Part shown: piece by piece, positions 12,009 through 22,894 of the stretch
Layout: every line of letters begins with the position of its first letter
Numbering within the stretch: the first letter of the stretch is position 1
From: Gyromitra esculenta
Lineage: Eukaryota; Ascomycota; Pezizomycetes; Pezizales; Discinaceae
Reading direction: 5' to 3'
NCBI GenBank assembly: GCA_038503075.1
Contig: JBCAML010000003.1
Coordinates: forward strand, 1,240,001-1,304,000
Length of the DNA: 64,000 bases
Made by a program: the position numbers and the translations under genes
The notes under the pieces: generated by a model
What the model was told of the DNA's origin: nothing
Databases searched by the model: none
The model's input: only the letters and a program-made list of their open reading frames with translations

Positions 12009-12230
12009 AACATGTGTTGTGATATTGGGGCATGTAGGGAGGAATAGAGGACTCGATTGCTTACTATTGCTTCTGCTTGCTTGAGGTGGGCATATGGCCC
12101 CTATCTAAATAGCTCTCTCTCGGGCGCTCGAGTGCCCGTGTGCTCGGGTACCTGTCTCTCAATCATTTCCGACTCCGAAGCCACACCCGTGGAGGCACCC
12201 CGTATTAGGAAGCTTCTCCAACAACATGTG
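12009..12230. mobile_element. Short dispersed repeat (copy A) with 8-bp flanking duplication
   Basis: The segment 12017-12222 is a near-identical reverse complement of the segment at about 40260-40474. It is bounded on both sides by the direct repeat AACATGTG (12009-12016 and 12223-12230), which looks like a target-site duplication. Differences between copies are mostly C/T changes and small indels in a (CTTG)n stretch. It carries no gene and no clear terminal inverted repeat, so its class is unknown. Confidence 0.65.
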
Positions 12231-12742
12231 AAGTTGGCAAATTGTATATTCCATTTGGCGGATATATTTCTCGCCCCGTTCGTTTGGCTTAACTCCGATT
12301 AGAGTGAATAATAACTACAATGTCGTGTTTTAGACTTTTCTAGATAATATCAGTACACGTATTTATGTGTTGGGTTCTTTTTAGAGGATATCCACTTACT
12401 AGATAGTATCACCCTCCTAAAGGCCATTATACCAAGTACTACACACTCTAAACGGAGTCTATTATCATTAAATCTGGAAGAGTAAGCAGAAAGTCGGAAT
12501 TATTATCGCTAGGATCCTTAAAGCTTACGTCCCATATTTCACAAAGTCTGCATTTCAGCCATGAAAGGTTACATATAACAGCTCACGTTCTCTCACCTCC
12601 CCAAGCTGGCTCCCCTCTCTAATAAATTACTTCCTGGTTATTCCATTTGGTTTGCGGCCTAGTTTAGGGACTAGCTATGGTTCTTTATATATCTGTAGTT
12701 TGATGTAAACAGGGCTAGGATAATTTCATAAGTAGCCTAGAC
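12231..12742. other. AT-rich spacer without recognisable features
   Basis: Lies between the short dispersed repeat and the hAT-type MITE. I see no gene or repeat in it. Confidence 0.4.
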
Positions 12743-13209
12743 ACCAAACCCAGTGTGGTCCACGAGGCATGGCCGCTCGAGGCCTCGACTCGAGCTAGTA
12801 CGAGGTTGGGAGCTCACGAGCACGAGGTGCCTCGAGGCATGTGTGGCTGCTCGCCTCGAGCCGCTCGAGCATTCAAGTTAAATCATAAGTTGATTGTTGT
12901 TTAGATGAACCTGTATGTTCCAAGACCTTTACTAGGCATGATTGGTGGAAAGACAATAGCTACAGTTTGGGGTATGTTTCTAGCGAAACAGCGTGACTTT
13001 ATAATATCCTAGCTAGTGGCTCTTTTCTTTATTTTTTAATATAAACCTTTTTAGTATATATCTCAAGTTTATCGAGCCACCTCGAGCCGACTCGAGGCAG
13101 CCCCCCATGTGCTCGAGCTGCTCGAAGCAGGCCCTCAAACGTACGAGCGGCCTCGAGGCATACCCATCCGCTCGCCTCGAGGCGCCTCGTGGACCACACT
13201 GACCAAACC
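12743..13209. mobile_element. hAT-type MITE, copy 1 (12751-13201) with 8-bp TSD
   Basis: The 451-bp element begins CAGTGTGGTCCACGAGGC and ends with the reverse complement of that sequence. The flanks are an exact 8-bp duplication ACCAAACC (12743-12750 and 13202-13209). The CAGTG terminus and 8-bp duplication are the signature of the hAT superfamily. It has no transposase frame and is unusually rich in CTCGAG and CCTCGAGG, with GC-rich ends and an AT-rich centre. A nearly identical copy lies at 25126-25577. Confidence 0.92.
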
Positions 13210-13440
13210 CCTTCAAAGTATATAACTTGACTCTCGACCAGCGACTGGAGATTCTTTATTTGCTATTTTAAGATATTTCTCCTTCCGTCCCCAAAAAACT
13301 TGGAAATAAAAACTCTTTTTAGAATGAAATGGACAAAGTAACAATCCCGGGTTTATATCTTCAACTAGAGGGGGGAAATTGAAACCCCCATCCCGCAACA
13401 CATCTTTTTGATCTATTTATTTTTAGGCTTCCTCATTCCT

Positions 13441-14775
<1,335 letters not shown>

Positions 14776-16559
14776 AATTGCGGATATTGATCTTTCTTTT
14801 GATGTAGTTTTTTTCTTTCTGAGAGAAAGAAAGAAAAGCGGGGTGAATGAAATGAGAGTTGTGTCTATCGCATCGGGGAAAAAATTGTTAGTTCCAAACC
14901 CAACTGGACCCCGCCAAATCCGAGAAGCCGTAGCAGAAATGTGCACGTAATTAATATACACAGGACTCACCCGGGTAAGTGACAAGTTCTGTGACTTCCA
15001 CAAGGTTATAGAGGGACCAAAAAGCGTTCCGTGAGTATCAATTGCAATAGCAAAATGTGGAGAAGGAAGAGCAAAGTCGAGAGGAGGGGCAGCCAGGTGT
15101 CTTTTCAGCTAAACCACGCACGTTTGAGAGAAAAAAACTTCAAAACTGCGGCATGCTGACTGAATCTTAGCGACAAATTGTTTCCTTTGTTTTTGCCTAT
15201 GTAGTTCCCGGATTCTTACTTATTTGCGCCGGGAATCCCAGCATCCCGCAATATACTAATCCATGGCGCTTTCGAAGCTTCCCGGAAATCCCAGCCTTTT
15301 TGGGAGGAAGGGACGCTGCCAGCCGGTGATATTTCCAGGCCCCACAACGTGGAGTCAACAGTATGCCACACAAGTACAGTATACAGTGAATACCGGTCGG
15401 GATCTCCCCATATTCTATTTCAACAAATATAGTCAGCTCCCGGATGACCAGAGCGGATTCTCTTTGTGGGGTGACATTCTGCTTACGTAATACGTCTTAG
15501 TCGATATCACTTTCACCGGTGCGCCCTGTAGGGCTGCCTCAGCCGAGTGAGAGAGATACAATCCCTCTAGAATTGCCATTCAAAGAAAGCCATAGGCTGC
15601 GACACGTTCCAGGACTAATGAGCGAAGCAGTAATTGCTCTGAAGTCTAGAGGAGTTGATGCTGAGGTTCGGGTTGGATCACATGCCGTGACTCGTAACAC
15701 TACATGCCCCAAGAGCAATCGCACCATGCAGGAGCGCAGGCGAGTAAACGCAAGAAGTACTTTCTTGTATTCGTAAAAATACAGCTGATCCAAAACAGCT
15801 GGAAAAAGAACGCGGATTTGCACTTTATTGGCTATGCAACTCGGAGAGTGGAGCAAATTCACTTGCAGGTTGTACTATGCTTTGTTTTGTAATGTGCAAA
15901 TCTGTATATGGATATCAGATTTATATGTTTCACCAGGCAGCATACTTTTACTACCTGGTAACTACGTTTAGACATCTCACCTCAGCTATTTTTAGATAAA
16001 TAGTCTTTCAACTATAGTGCTGTTTCCGGAATCGTATAGAATATGCTTTCGATTTCAGTAGAAGCTACATATACTTATATGCAGTACTCTAGAAGCTGCT
16101 TACTTTAAAGTCTAGGTTAATGATTATGATGCATAATGTGTCGCGGCGACATAGCGCTAAATTATAAAGCACTACATGTATACATTATAGTTCGGTTGAA
16201 ATCTCACAAGAATATGCCTTTGGCGCGCACCCCACCGTTATAGTACTCTAGCAGAATGACGAATTCTGTTTGCGGAAACGTATTTCTACTAGTAGATCTA
16301 GCTCACATGATCCCTGTCAACTCTTACGAAGCTCCCCAGCAAGTATGGATCGTCTGAAGGGCGAGGTGGGGGAGCGGTGAGAGGAGGAAATCTAACCACA
16401 TATAGTTATCCAGTAAGCATTGATTATAAAATATGCCCTAGATCGGTATTTTTCTAGATTAGGCTAGTCTGTTCGCCCAGTTCGTTACATGTAGTCAATG
16501 CAGAAACCGATCTATCCTCTCTTTCTTACCAAGGACCTCTAACTAATACCTCAACCTCC
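14776..16559. other. Spacer upstream of DAHP synthase
   Basis: Includes the DAHP synthase promoter. Otherwise no gene is recognised; short frames at 15263-15892 have no family features. TACATGTA occurs at 16173-16180 and 16486-16493. Confidence 0.45.
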
Positions 16560-17290
16560 TCTTCTGTAGCATCTTCCTCTCGGAACTCCTTCCGTATATT
16601 CAATGCTTCAATAAAAGTGGCCTCATCATCTGTGCAGTGCACAACAGCCCCTGCCTTCAACAACAAGGCCGCCCCAGCATCACTCCAAGGGCAGAAGCCT
16701 ACAATGGCGATAGATGCTCCTCCTTGCCGATTGTATATTTCCTGGAGTTTACATCGGCGCCTAGCTCCAGCAATAATCGCATTGCATCAATTCGACCCAA
16801 ACGCCCTGCGAAAGCGAGTGCAGTCCGTCCATAGAGTCGCTAGTTAAGATCTATTCCATACTCCGCAAAGTGGCGAATGATGTCCAGGTTTTCCACATGA
16901 AGTGCTTTCCGGGGAGACTTTGCGCTTGGTTTGACGCCTGAATTCAGCGGGAAGACCAAGCTATTGTAGTGCTTCTATGAAAGTGCTACATTATTAGGCG
17001 AAAAGCCATCCCTACGGCATTGGCGTTGGGGATTGTAGTGGTTATGGTCAGCGAATTCGATCGCGCTAAATTTGCCATTAGATGTTGGGGTTGGCGCCAT
17101 GGGCTACTGCCAGGGAAATAGCGGTTTTTTGGTTATTCGCAATTCCCTAGTGAAGGGTATAGTCGCTGTTGATCACTCTATGAGAGTCTTCTTTCAGCAA
17201 GTTGCATAGGCGGTGGTTGGTACACGTGAAATTTTTTAGGCTGGCACAGCCCGCATGGGCGACATACTGCGCTATTTAACGTAAAATCCC
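16560..17290 (-). pseudogene. Ankyrin-repeat gene relic
   Basis: Reading the minus strand in broken frames gives ankyrin-like blocks in consistent order: AISLAVAHGANPNI near 17,110, KALHVENLDIIRHFAEYGID near 16,900-16,850, and GRTALAFAGRLGRIDAM then RLLLELGADVN near 16,830-16,750. Stop codons and frameshifts separate them, and no intact frame spans the region. It looks like a decayed member of the large ankyrin families of filamentous fungi. The ends are approximate. Confidence 0.6.
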
Positions 17291-18092
17291 ATTTGGAAGG
17301 GTGAGAAAAGGCATGCTTGCTAGTTGGTAAGAGTCCTGGCGGGAGCTAGGCTTATAGCTGAACTCGCCCTACGCAGGTACGGAATCGTTTCTACTCGGCG
17401 ATTGTTTTATATTCGGCTGCTGAATGGGTACTCGAGCTTAATCAACTTGTTCCAGTTGCGGTGCTTATCTAGGTAATGATATTTACATGTGGCTATTGAT
17501 ATCCCCAATTTTGACCAGCTGATGGCAGCAAAACGCATCTCTAGATCGCAATATCCTGGTTGGCTTAATACTAGATCTTGGAACGAAGGATTTGGGTTCT
17601 TAGCAGTAGTTCTTAAAATCTAGTTATAGGATATACCAAAAGACTTTGGGGACATAAATTGTGCTCCCTCTCTCCTAACCGAAGAAATGTTTAAAGGGTT
17701 ATTCATTCAGTTTAAGATTCGTAACAACTCCTAATATAGGGCAGTATGACTGAGATTCTCTGTTCGATGGCAATTTTAAAATATATTCTTTGAGGAGACT
17801 CTCTAAACACCCAGTAGACTCGGCCGCTCCATATATGGATATTTTAGTGCTTATATTCGTTTCTCTCGTGAGGGGAGGTTTGTGCCATTTTTTAATTGTT
17901 TTTTAAAAGCTTAAACTTATTTTAGAAATTGGTCGATTGCAGTCGAACTCCCATACCAAACTGTTAAGCGCGACGTCCTCACAAGAACTGTAGTTTACAT
18001 GTTAACCCTCTGACTACCCGTTTTACACTCACATTTAGCTTTAATGCTCCATTGTAGTACACAACGCGGATTAGACAACTAGACTCCCACGT
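17291..18092. other. AT-rich spacer
   Basis: No open frame with family features and no repeat recognised. Confidence 0.4.
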
Positions 18093-18460
18093 GATGCCAC
18101 TGGCATTTTGTTGTTAAGCTTGATTATAGAGATCCTGATTAAGATGGTGCGGACACTTGATAGGTTTCCCGATCGGTGGTGGTACAAGTGGGGTATGCGG
18201 GCTAGGCATTTCAACGAGGATGCAGGATGCTACTTTTAAAGACGACATGGCACCTGCCATGTGTGAGCGGAGGATGACTGATCTAAAGCAGCGGATACGG
18301 GTAATATTGAGAGCGAGCGGTGACTAGCCAGCAGAGGAAATGTTGGAGCTGAAGAATATATAGCAATATTAGAGAAAACTCTACAGGACATGCTAAGATA
18401 CAGTCCAGAGGAGAGGGTTGGAGCTACAGAAACTTTGCCAACTTCGTGGGTACCGGGTTT
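18093..18460 (+). pseudogene. Protein kinase C-terminal relic (SRPK-like)
   Basis: Two blocks on the plus strand resemble the C-terminal lobe of fungal SRPK-type kinases. The first, about 18093-18238, reads ...IKMVRTLDRFPDRWW then KWGMRARHFNEDAG and runs into a stop. The second, about 18361-18460, reads LEKTLQDMLRYSPEERVG-ATETL, the typical subdomain XI pattern with the conserved Arg. Catalytic subdomains I-VIII are absent and the intervening sequence contains stops, so this is a truncated, decayed copy. Confidence 0.55.
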
Positions 18461-18960
18461 TCAGCGTAAGAGCCGTTATTGAGGATCATCCAAGATATGA
18501 TACACCCTGCTCTCATCTATGGTATTGTTTGTCCTAGCCCAGAACATACTAGATAGTAAATAGTAATATATCTTCACCGATAATATAAAGTTAACTTACC
18601 TACTGAATTCACGTCATGATTTCCATACAACATGTGGTGCTTCCCTAATCCCAACCGTATCGCCCACCTGGCCTCGCACCAAGGGGTTGCACTGTACTGG
18701 AGGGATAGCCTCCGAGCTTGTCCCGTGGATCTATAATCTCTACCCTTGCCGAGAAGGGTAAAACATTATATAAGAGACTGATATAAGTATCTCTCAATCA
18801 CGGACAGTCACTCGTGTAATTTACCATGGCTTCTTTTGGAGGAGCTTCTTAGTACGGGGCTCTCTGGGGAGCTTTCGGGTGAGGTTCGGGACAGAGATTA
18901 GCGAGAGACAGAGATCCGAGCCCACGGGAACTCGGAGGTTGTAAAGGCCTATTATACATG
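18461..18960. other. Spacer between kinase relic and TIR element
   Basis: No gene recognised. TACATGTA at 18955-18962 overlaps the left edge of the TIR element. Confidence 0.4.
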
Positions 18961-19568
18961 TATATGTTCTGACCGGTTTGTAGGTGGGGCTAGTTGGTAA
19001 ATCGGTTAGCCGGTTGGTAAAGAGGCCAACTCTGGAAACCGGTTGGCCGGTTTCCAAAGTGCTGTTCAAGTTTTTGTAGTTGGCCGATAATCAAAGCTTG
19101 GGAAAACGTTTAGGATACCTGTTTCTACGAGTTTATATGCCTGATACCACAACTACTTTGCTTTGACCACGCCCACCTACCCACCACAACACTACTACCT
19201 ACACTATGTAGAATTCAAACTTGAAACTTGAAACCCTCTCTATCGCAACCTATTTTATTTGAGAATATTAAGAGAAAAATAGAATGGTGCTCGATTTTCT
19301 GTGATTTTATTACTTCGAATCTGAGGGTTTCTTTGCCTGGCTATAGCTAGGTAGGTTAAAGGGGGTAGGTAGCTAATGGTATAGCTATATAGGTTTAGTT
19401 GTATCCTAAACGTTTTCCCGGTAAAAAAAAAAAAGCACTCTTTGGATATCGGCCTGTTCACAAATTTCATTTTGAAGATCGGCCAGCCGATATGACAAGC
19501 TGCACGGTTTATAAACCGGCTGACCCATCTGTAAAGCGGCCCTACTTACAAACTGGTCAGAACATATA
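18961..19568. mobile_element. Non-autonomous TIR element, about 600 bp (copy 2)
   Basis: The left end runs TATATGTTCTGACCGGTTTG then TAGGTGGGGC. The right end in reverse complement runs TATATGTTCTGACCAGTTTG then TAAGTAGGGC. Three differences in 30 bases are all G/A transitions. A palindrome with 10-bp arms (TGGAAACCGG, spacer TTGG) lies at 19033-19056, the same relative place as the 15-bp palindrome of copy 1. Several GCCGGTT and GGTAAA motifs repeat inside. There is no transposase frame. Confidence 0.75.
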
Positions 19569-20011
19569 TAGCCAGGGGTGTGCTACCAGCCATTAGAGAA
19601 GCAGTACTTACAAGCAATCGATTCCTCTTGCACTTACTATTCCGACAGTTGCGATCTCCTTCCAGCCTTGACCGACTGCATGCAGCCTTTTACTCCTCTA
19701 TGAGTTAGCTGGTTATCCGGAGACACATATCGATCCTGTGTGGAGATAGAAGGTAGAGGTTAGACACCGAAGTCCCCTAGTCACTATGCTACGCCCTTTG
19801 CGCATAACTCAGAATGGCCATTAATTGATTCCTACCTGCTGTCTAGCCAATAACATCAGTATTATTGAGTAGTGGCTACTACGTACCTCCACTAACGACC
19901 TTCTTCTTTAGATAGCAATATATACATAAAACCCCTGCAAAACCGCTTTTAAAGGTTAAAGAAAGAACTCAATCCCAAGCAAAAAAATTTCGCGGACTCT
20001 ATTACCCCCAT
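19569..20011. other. Spacer downstream of the thiolase gene
   Basis: No gene recognised. Holds the 3' end of the minus-strand thiolase transcript. Confidence 0.4.
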
Positions 20012-21428
20012 CTATTCCCTAACAATCAAGCTTGCTAACCCCTGACCGGTTCCAATACACATACTCACAACACCAACATTCTTCCCCGTTCTCTTCAACT
20101 CTGGCAGGAGCGTCGCAAGCTGCCTAGCACCCGTAGCGCCAAGAGGATGTCCCAGAGCGATCGCACCACCGTTAGGGTTAACCTTTGCCGGATCAAGGCC
20201 AAGCTTCCGAATACAATAGAGAGCTTGCGACGCAAATGCTATTCCCAGTCAGCAACCCATTTCCCAACAACCACGTTCAAGAGCAGGCATGCAAACCTTC
20301 GTTCAACTCCCACACATCCACCTCCCCAACGTCTACTCCTGTTACCTCCAGAAGTTTTGGCACCGCAACCGTAGGTCCAATCCCCATCTCATCAGGCCTA
20401 CACCCAGCAACCTGCGTCGCTACAAACTTTCCAAGCACCTCATACCCCAGCTTCTCCGCCGTGCCCCGCCTCATCATCAACGCCGCTGCCGCACCATCAC
20501 TAACCTGGCTCGAATTCCCCGCGGTGCTGGTGCCGTCGGGTTTAAACGCTGGCTTCAACTTCGTCATGGACTCGGCACTAGCGTTATGTCGGATGCCGTC
20601 ATCTTCTTTGATAAGCCTAATAGTAACATCACTCGGATCTTCGGGGTTAATGCAGCGAGTAGACATAGGGACGATCTCGGATGTAAAATTCCCCGCTGCC
20701 TGGGCGCGGGAGGCTTTATTATGGGAGGCAGCAGCAAAAGCATCAAGCTCTGCACGAGTGATGCCGTAGCGCTCAGCAACGTTCTCGGAGGTAATACCCA
20801 TAGGCTTTTTGTTTTAATCTCCTAGTCAGCTTCTCTCCCGTTAGGGAAAGCGGGGTATTACGGAGGGTGAATATATACCATGATGCAATCCAATGCCTCT
20901 TTCACCGGACTTTTTTTAAGCTCTGGACTTAGGTCCACCGGGATTGCGCGAGATCCGTAGTTGCGCGTCATGCTCTCCATTCCACCACCAATACCAACAC
21001 TGATGGCACCGGCTTGGATAGCATAGGCTACGTTTGTGATGGCTTGCAGACCGGATGAACATTGGCGGTTGACGGTGTTGAAGCAGGTTGTGTACGGGAA
21101 GCCAGCGTGCAGCATTGCCATACGGCCGGCTTTGGCGCCGCCGAGCTCTTGGAGGACGGAGCCGATTGTTACATCTTCAATTAGGCGGGGGTCGATTTTA
21201 GTACGTTCGAGAGTGGCCCTGAGAATCTAGGAGGGGGGTTAGTCTGCCAGTTGGTTATGGATGGATGGAGTGTGGCAGACGTACGTGGGCTAGTAGCTCT
21301 TCGGGATGGGCATCTTTAAACCCGCCTTTAGTTGCTCTTGTTACGGGAGTTCGCAGGGCGGAGACGAAGACGACGTCGCTGGCGGATCTCTTGAGGATGT
21401 TGCGGAGGCCTCGCTGGAGTAGTGACAT
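20012..21428 (-). CDS. POT1: Acetyl-CoA C-acyltransferase (3-ketoacyl-CoA thiolase)
   Basis: Cleaves 3-ketoacyl-CoA with CoA in fatty-acid beta-oxidation. Exons 21285..21428, 20879..21226, 20297..20804 and 20012..20238 give 408 residues, typical of the family. Introns are 58, 74 and 58 nt; each splice restores a family block ([48 protein letters not shown]). The active-site Cys is in [10 protein letters not shown], the catalytic His in [17 protein letters not shown], and the second Cys in SMCIGTGQG. The last intron has an unusual GTTTGC donor. The N-terminus [18 protein letters not shown] has no clear PTS2 peroxisomal signal and the C-terminus IVRE is not a PTS1, so peroxisomal location is inferred from family. 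A mitochondrial or acetyl-CoA acetyltransferase role is less likely because of the fungal Pot1-like blocks. Confidence 0.93.
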
Positions 21429-22102
21429 TTTGAAGGTGTTATATATTCTGTAGCGTTGAGTGGCTTCGGGCGGTCAATTCCTCTCCATTTCGCCCCTTCT
21501 CCCTTCTCCCTTCCCTTCCCCGGACCGCTTGGGAGGCACTGGGTCTTATATCACGGCAAGACACGTCCTCCATTACTGTAGCTGTTGTTCCTGATGGCGG
21601 GGCTCAAGGCGGCTCTATTAGGCAACGTAAGGTCAGCGTTGGTAAGACAGCTTCGGCAGGAACCCCGGATGTCGGGTACTGTCGGGCTTGCAGCTACCGG
21701 AAAAATCCTTAGCCGGGGAGGATCCCACTCTCCACCATTGCCCATTGCACGTCTCGAGTCTCTCCCGCTGAACCCATACTATCCTTTCGTTTCCCAACTG
21801 TTCATTGTCACCTTGCGGGCGTCTACTTACCTCCCCATCTGCTAGATAATTCAATTCTTACGCCTGAGTAGTCTATCGTACATGTCCAACGAAGCAAGAA
21901 TAAATAGAAAAAATACAGTGAAACCGCCAGACCGATATCAAATTCCTTAGGCCACAACCGCTGCCGAATCAATGTAATCAAGCGAAAAAAAAAAAAAAGC
22001 ATATGCCACAATACGAACCGACTCCCATAAAACAAACAACCTGATATGCTCATGCCATTCCCAGTTACCCCTCGATGTCCCCATCCACCCTTCTCCCCAT
22101 GC
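21429..22102. other. Spacer between thiolase and the next minus-strand gene
   Basis: Contains the thiolase promoter and the 3' end of the gene at 22103. Short frames at 21551-21854 on both strands show no family features. An A run of about 14 lies near 21986-21999. Confidence 0.4.
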
Positions 22103-22894
22103 TCAATAATGGCTATAATGCCCTGGCATCCTCATCCTACACTTTTCACAATCCGCTCTGAACCCCATCTTAAAAAGCCCTACCTTCTTCTTCTCTGCCG
22201 CCGTGCCCCCTACGCTGTCTACCATCGCTCCCGCACCCCCCGCCGCTCTCAGTCGCAGATCCATATCCACATCCAACCCCATATCCAACCTCCCCAACCC
22301 CGGTCCCATCTCACTGACTGGCGTCGGCGGTCCAATCACTACCTCCGGCGCCCTCCACCACGGCAGATCCGAATTCTGGCTCATCGCAAAACCATCATCT
22401 ATCATATCCTCGTCCCTATCCTCGTCCTGCACCGCCACCGCGAACCGTGCCGCGAACCTATCAGACGAGGAATCACTATCACTATCAATCGGCGGAGTCG
22501 GCTGATACGTTTTGTATGAAGCGAGCAGGTCCGTCTGGATAGACCCATGATGGGTGTTCACAGGCGGGCTCAGGAACGACAGCTGGAATGTATCTCGGCT
22601 ATGATGGAACGGCACGTTGCGGCGACGCTGAACGGATGGATAGGTAATTAGTTTAGCTTGCAGGAAAGGGATACGATGCTTGCTTGCTACCTTTAGGGAC
22701 GGGTTCTCCTCCGAGCCAGCTTCATATTGATCTCCCCCTCCCCCCCCCTGCTCTTCTTCTTCTTGCTCGGCTGACTCTCGTCGCCGTCTTTTCAGTGTTT
22801 GTAACGGTGGTGCTGTTGATGTTGCCTGTGTTCCCCCCATGAAGCCTCCGCTACCGAACACTGTCTGATCGTGAGGTAACCGTATTGAAATCAT
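22103..22894 (-). CDS. Conserved ascomycete protein of unknown function
   Basis: Exons 22691..22894 and 22103..22627 give 242 residues. The 63-nt intron at 22628-22690 (donor GTAGCA, ACTAAT branch point, acceptor TTCAG) is stop-free and a multiple of three, so a naive reading keeps 21 extra residues; removing it joins NPSLK to RRRNVPFHHSRD. The N-terminal region has a KRRRR basic cluster that could act as a nuclear signal, followed by an acidic Gly/Glu stretch. The middle is Ser/Asp-rich. The C-terminus GLFKMGFRADCEKCRMRMPG ending HYSHY is a block I remember from uncharacterised ascomycete proteins; the paired Cys suggest metal binding. The function is unknown. Confidence 0.75.
   Translation of the reverse strand: MISIRLPHDQTVFGSGGFMGGTQATSTAPPLQTLKRRRRESAEQEEEEQGGGGGDQYEAGSEENPSLKVASKHRIPFLQAKLITYPSVQRRRNVPFHHSRDTFQLSFLSPPVNTHHGSIQTDLLASYKTYQPTPPIDSDSDSSSDRFAARFAVAVQDEDRDEDMIDDGFAMSQNSDLPWWRAPEVVIGPPTPVSEMGPGLGRLDMGLDVDMDLRLRAAGGAGAMVDSVGGTAAEKKKVGLFKMGFRADCEKCRMRMPGHYSHY

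Noticed and set aside
13013..13216. Small protein encoded by the hAT MITE
   Set aside because: The minus-strand frame covers the CTCGAG-rich terminus, has no transposase similarity and arises from the repeat composition; a similar frame appears in copy 2 for the same reason.
22203..22519. Plus-strand frames opposite the conserved unknown gene
   Set aside because: They are antisense shadows of a Pro/Ser/Asp-rich coding region.
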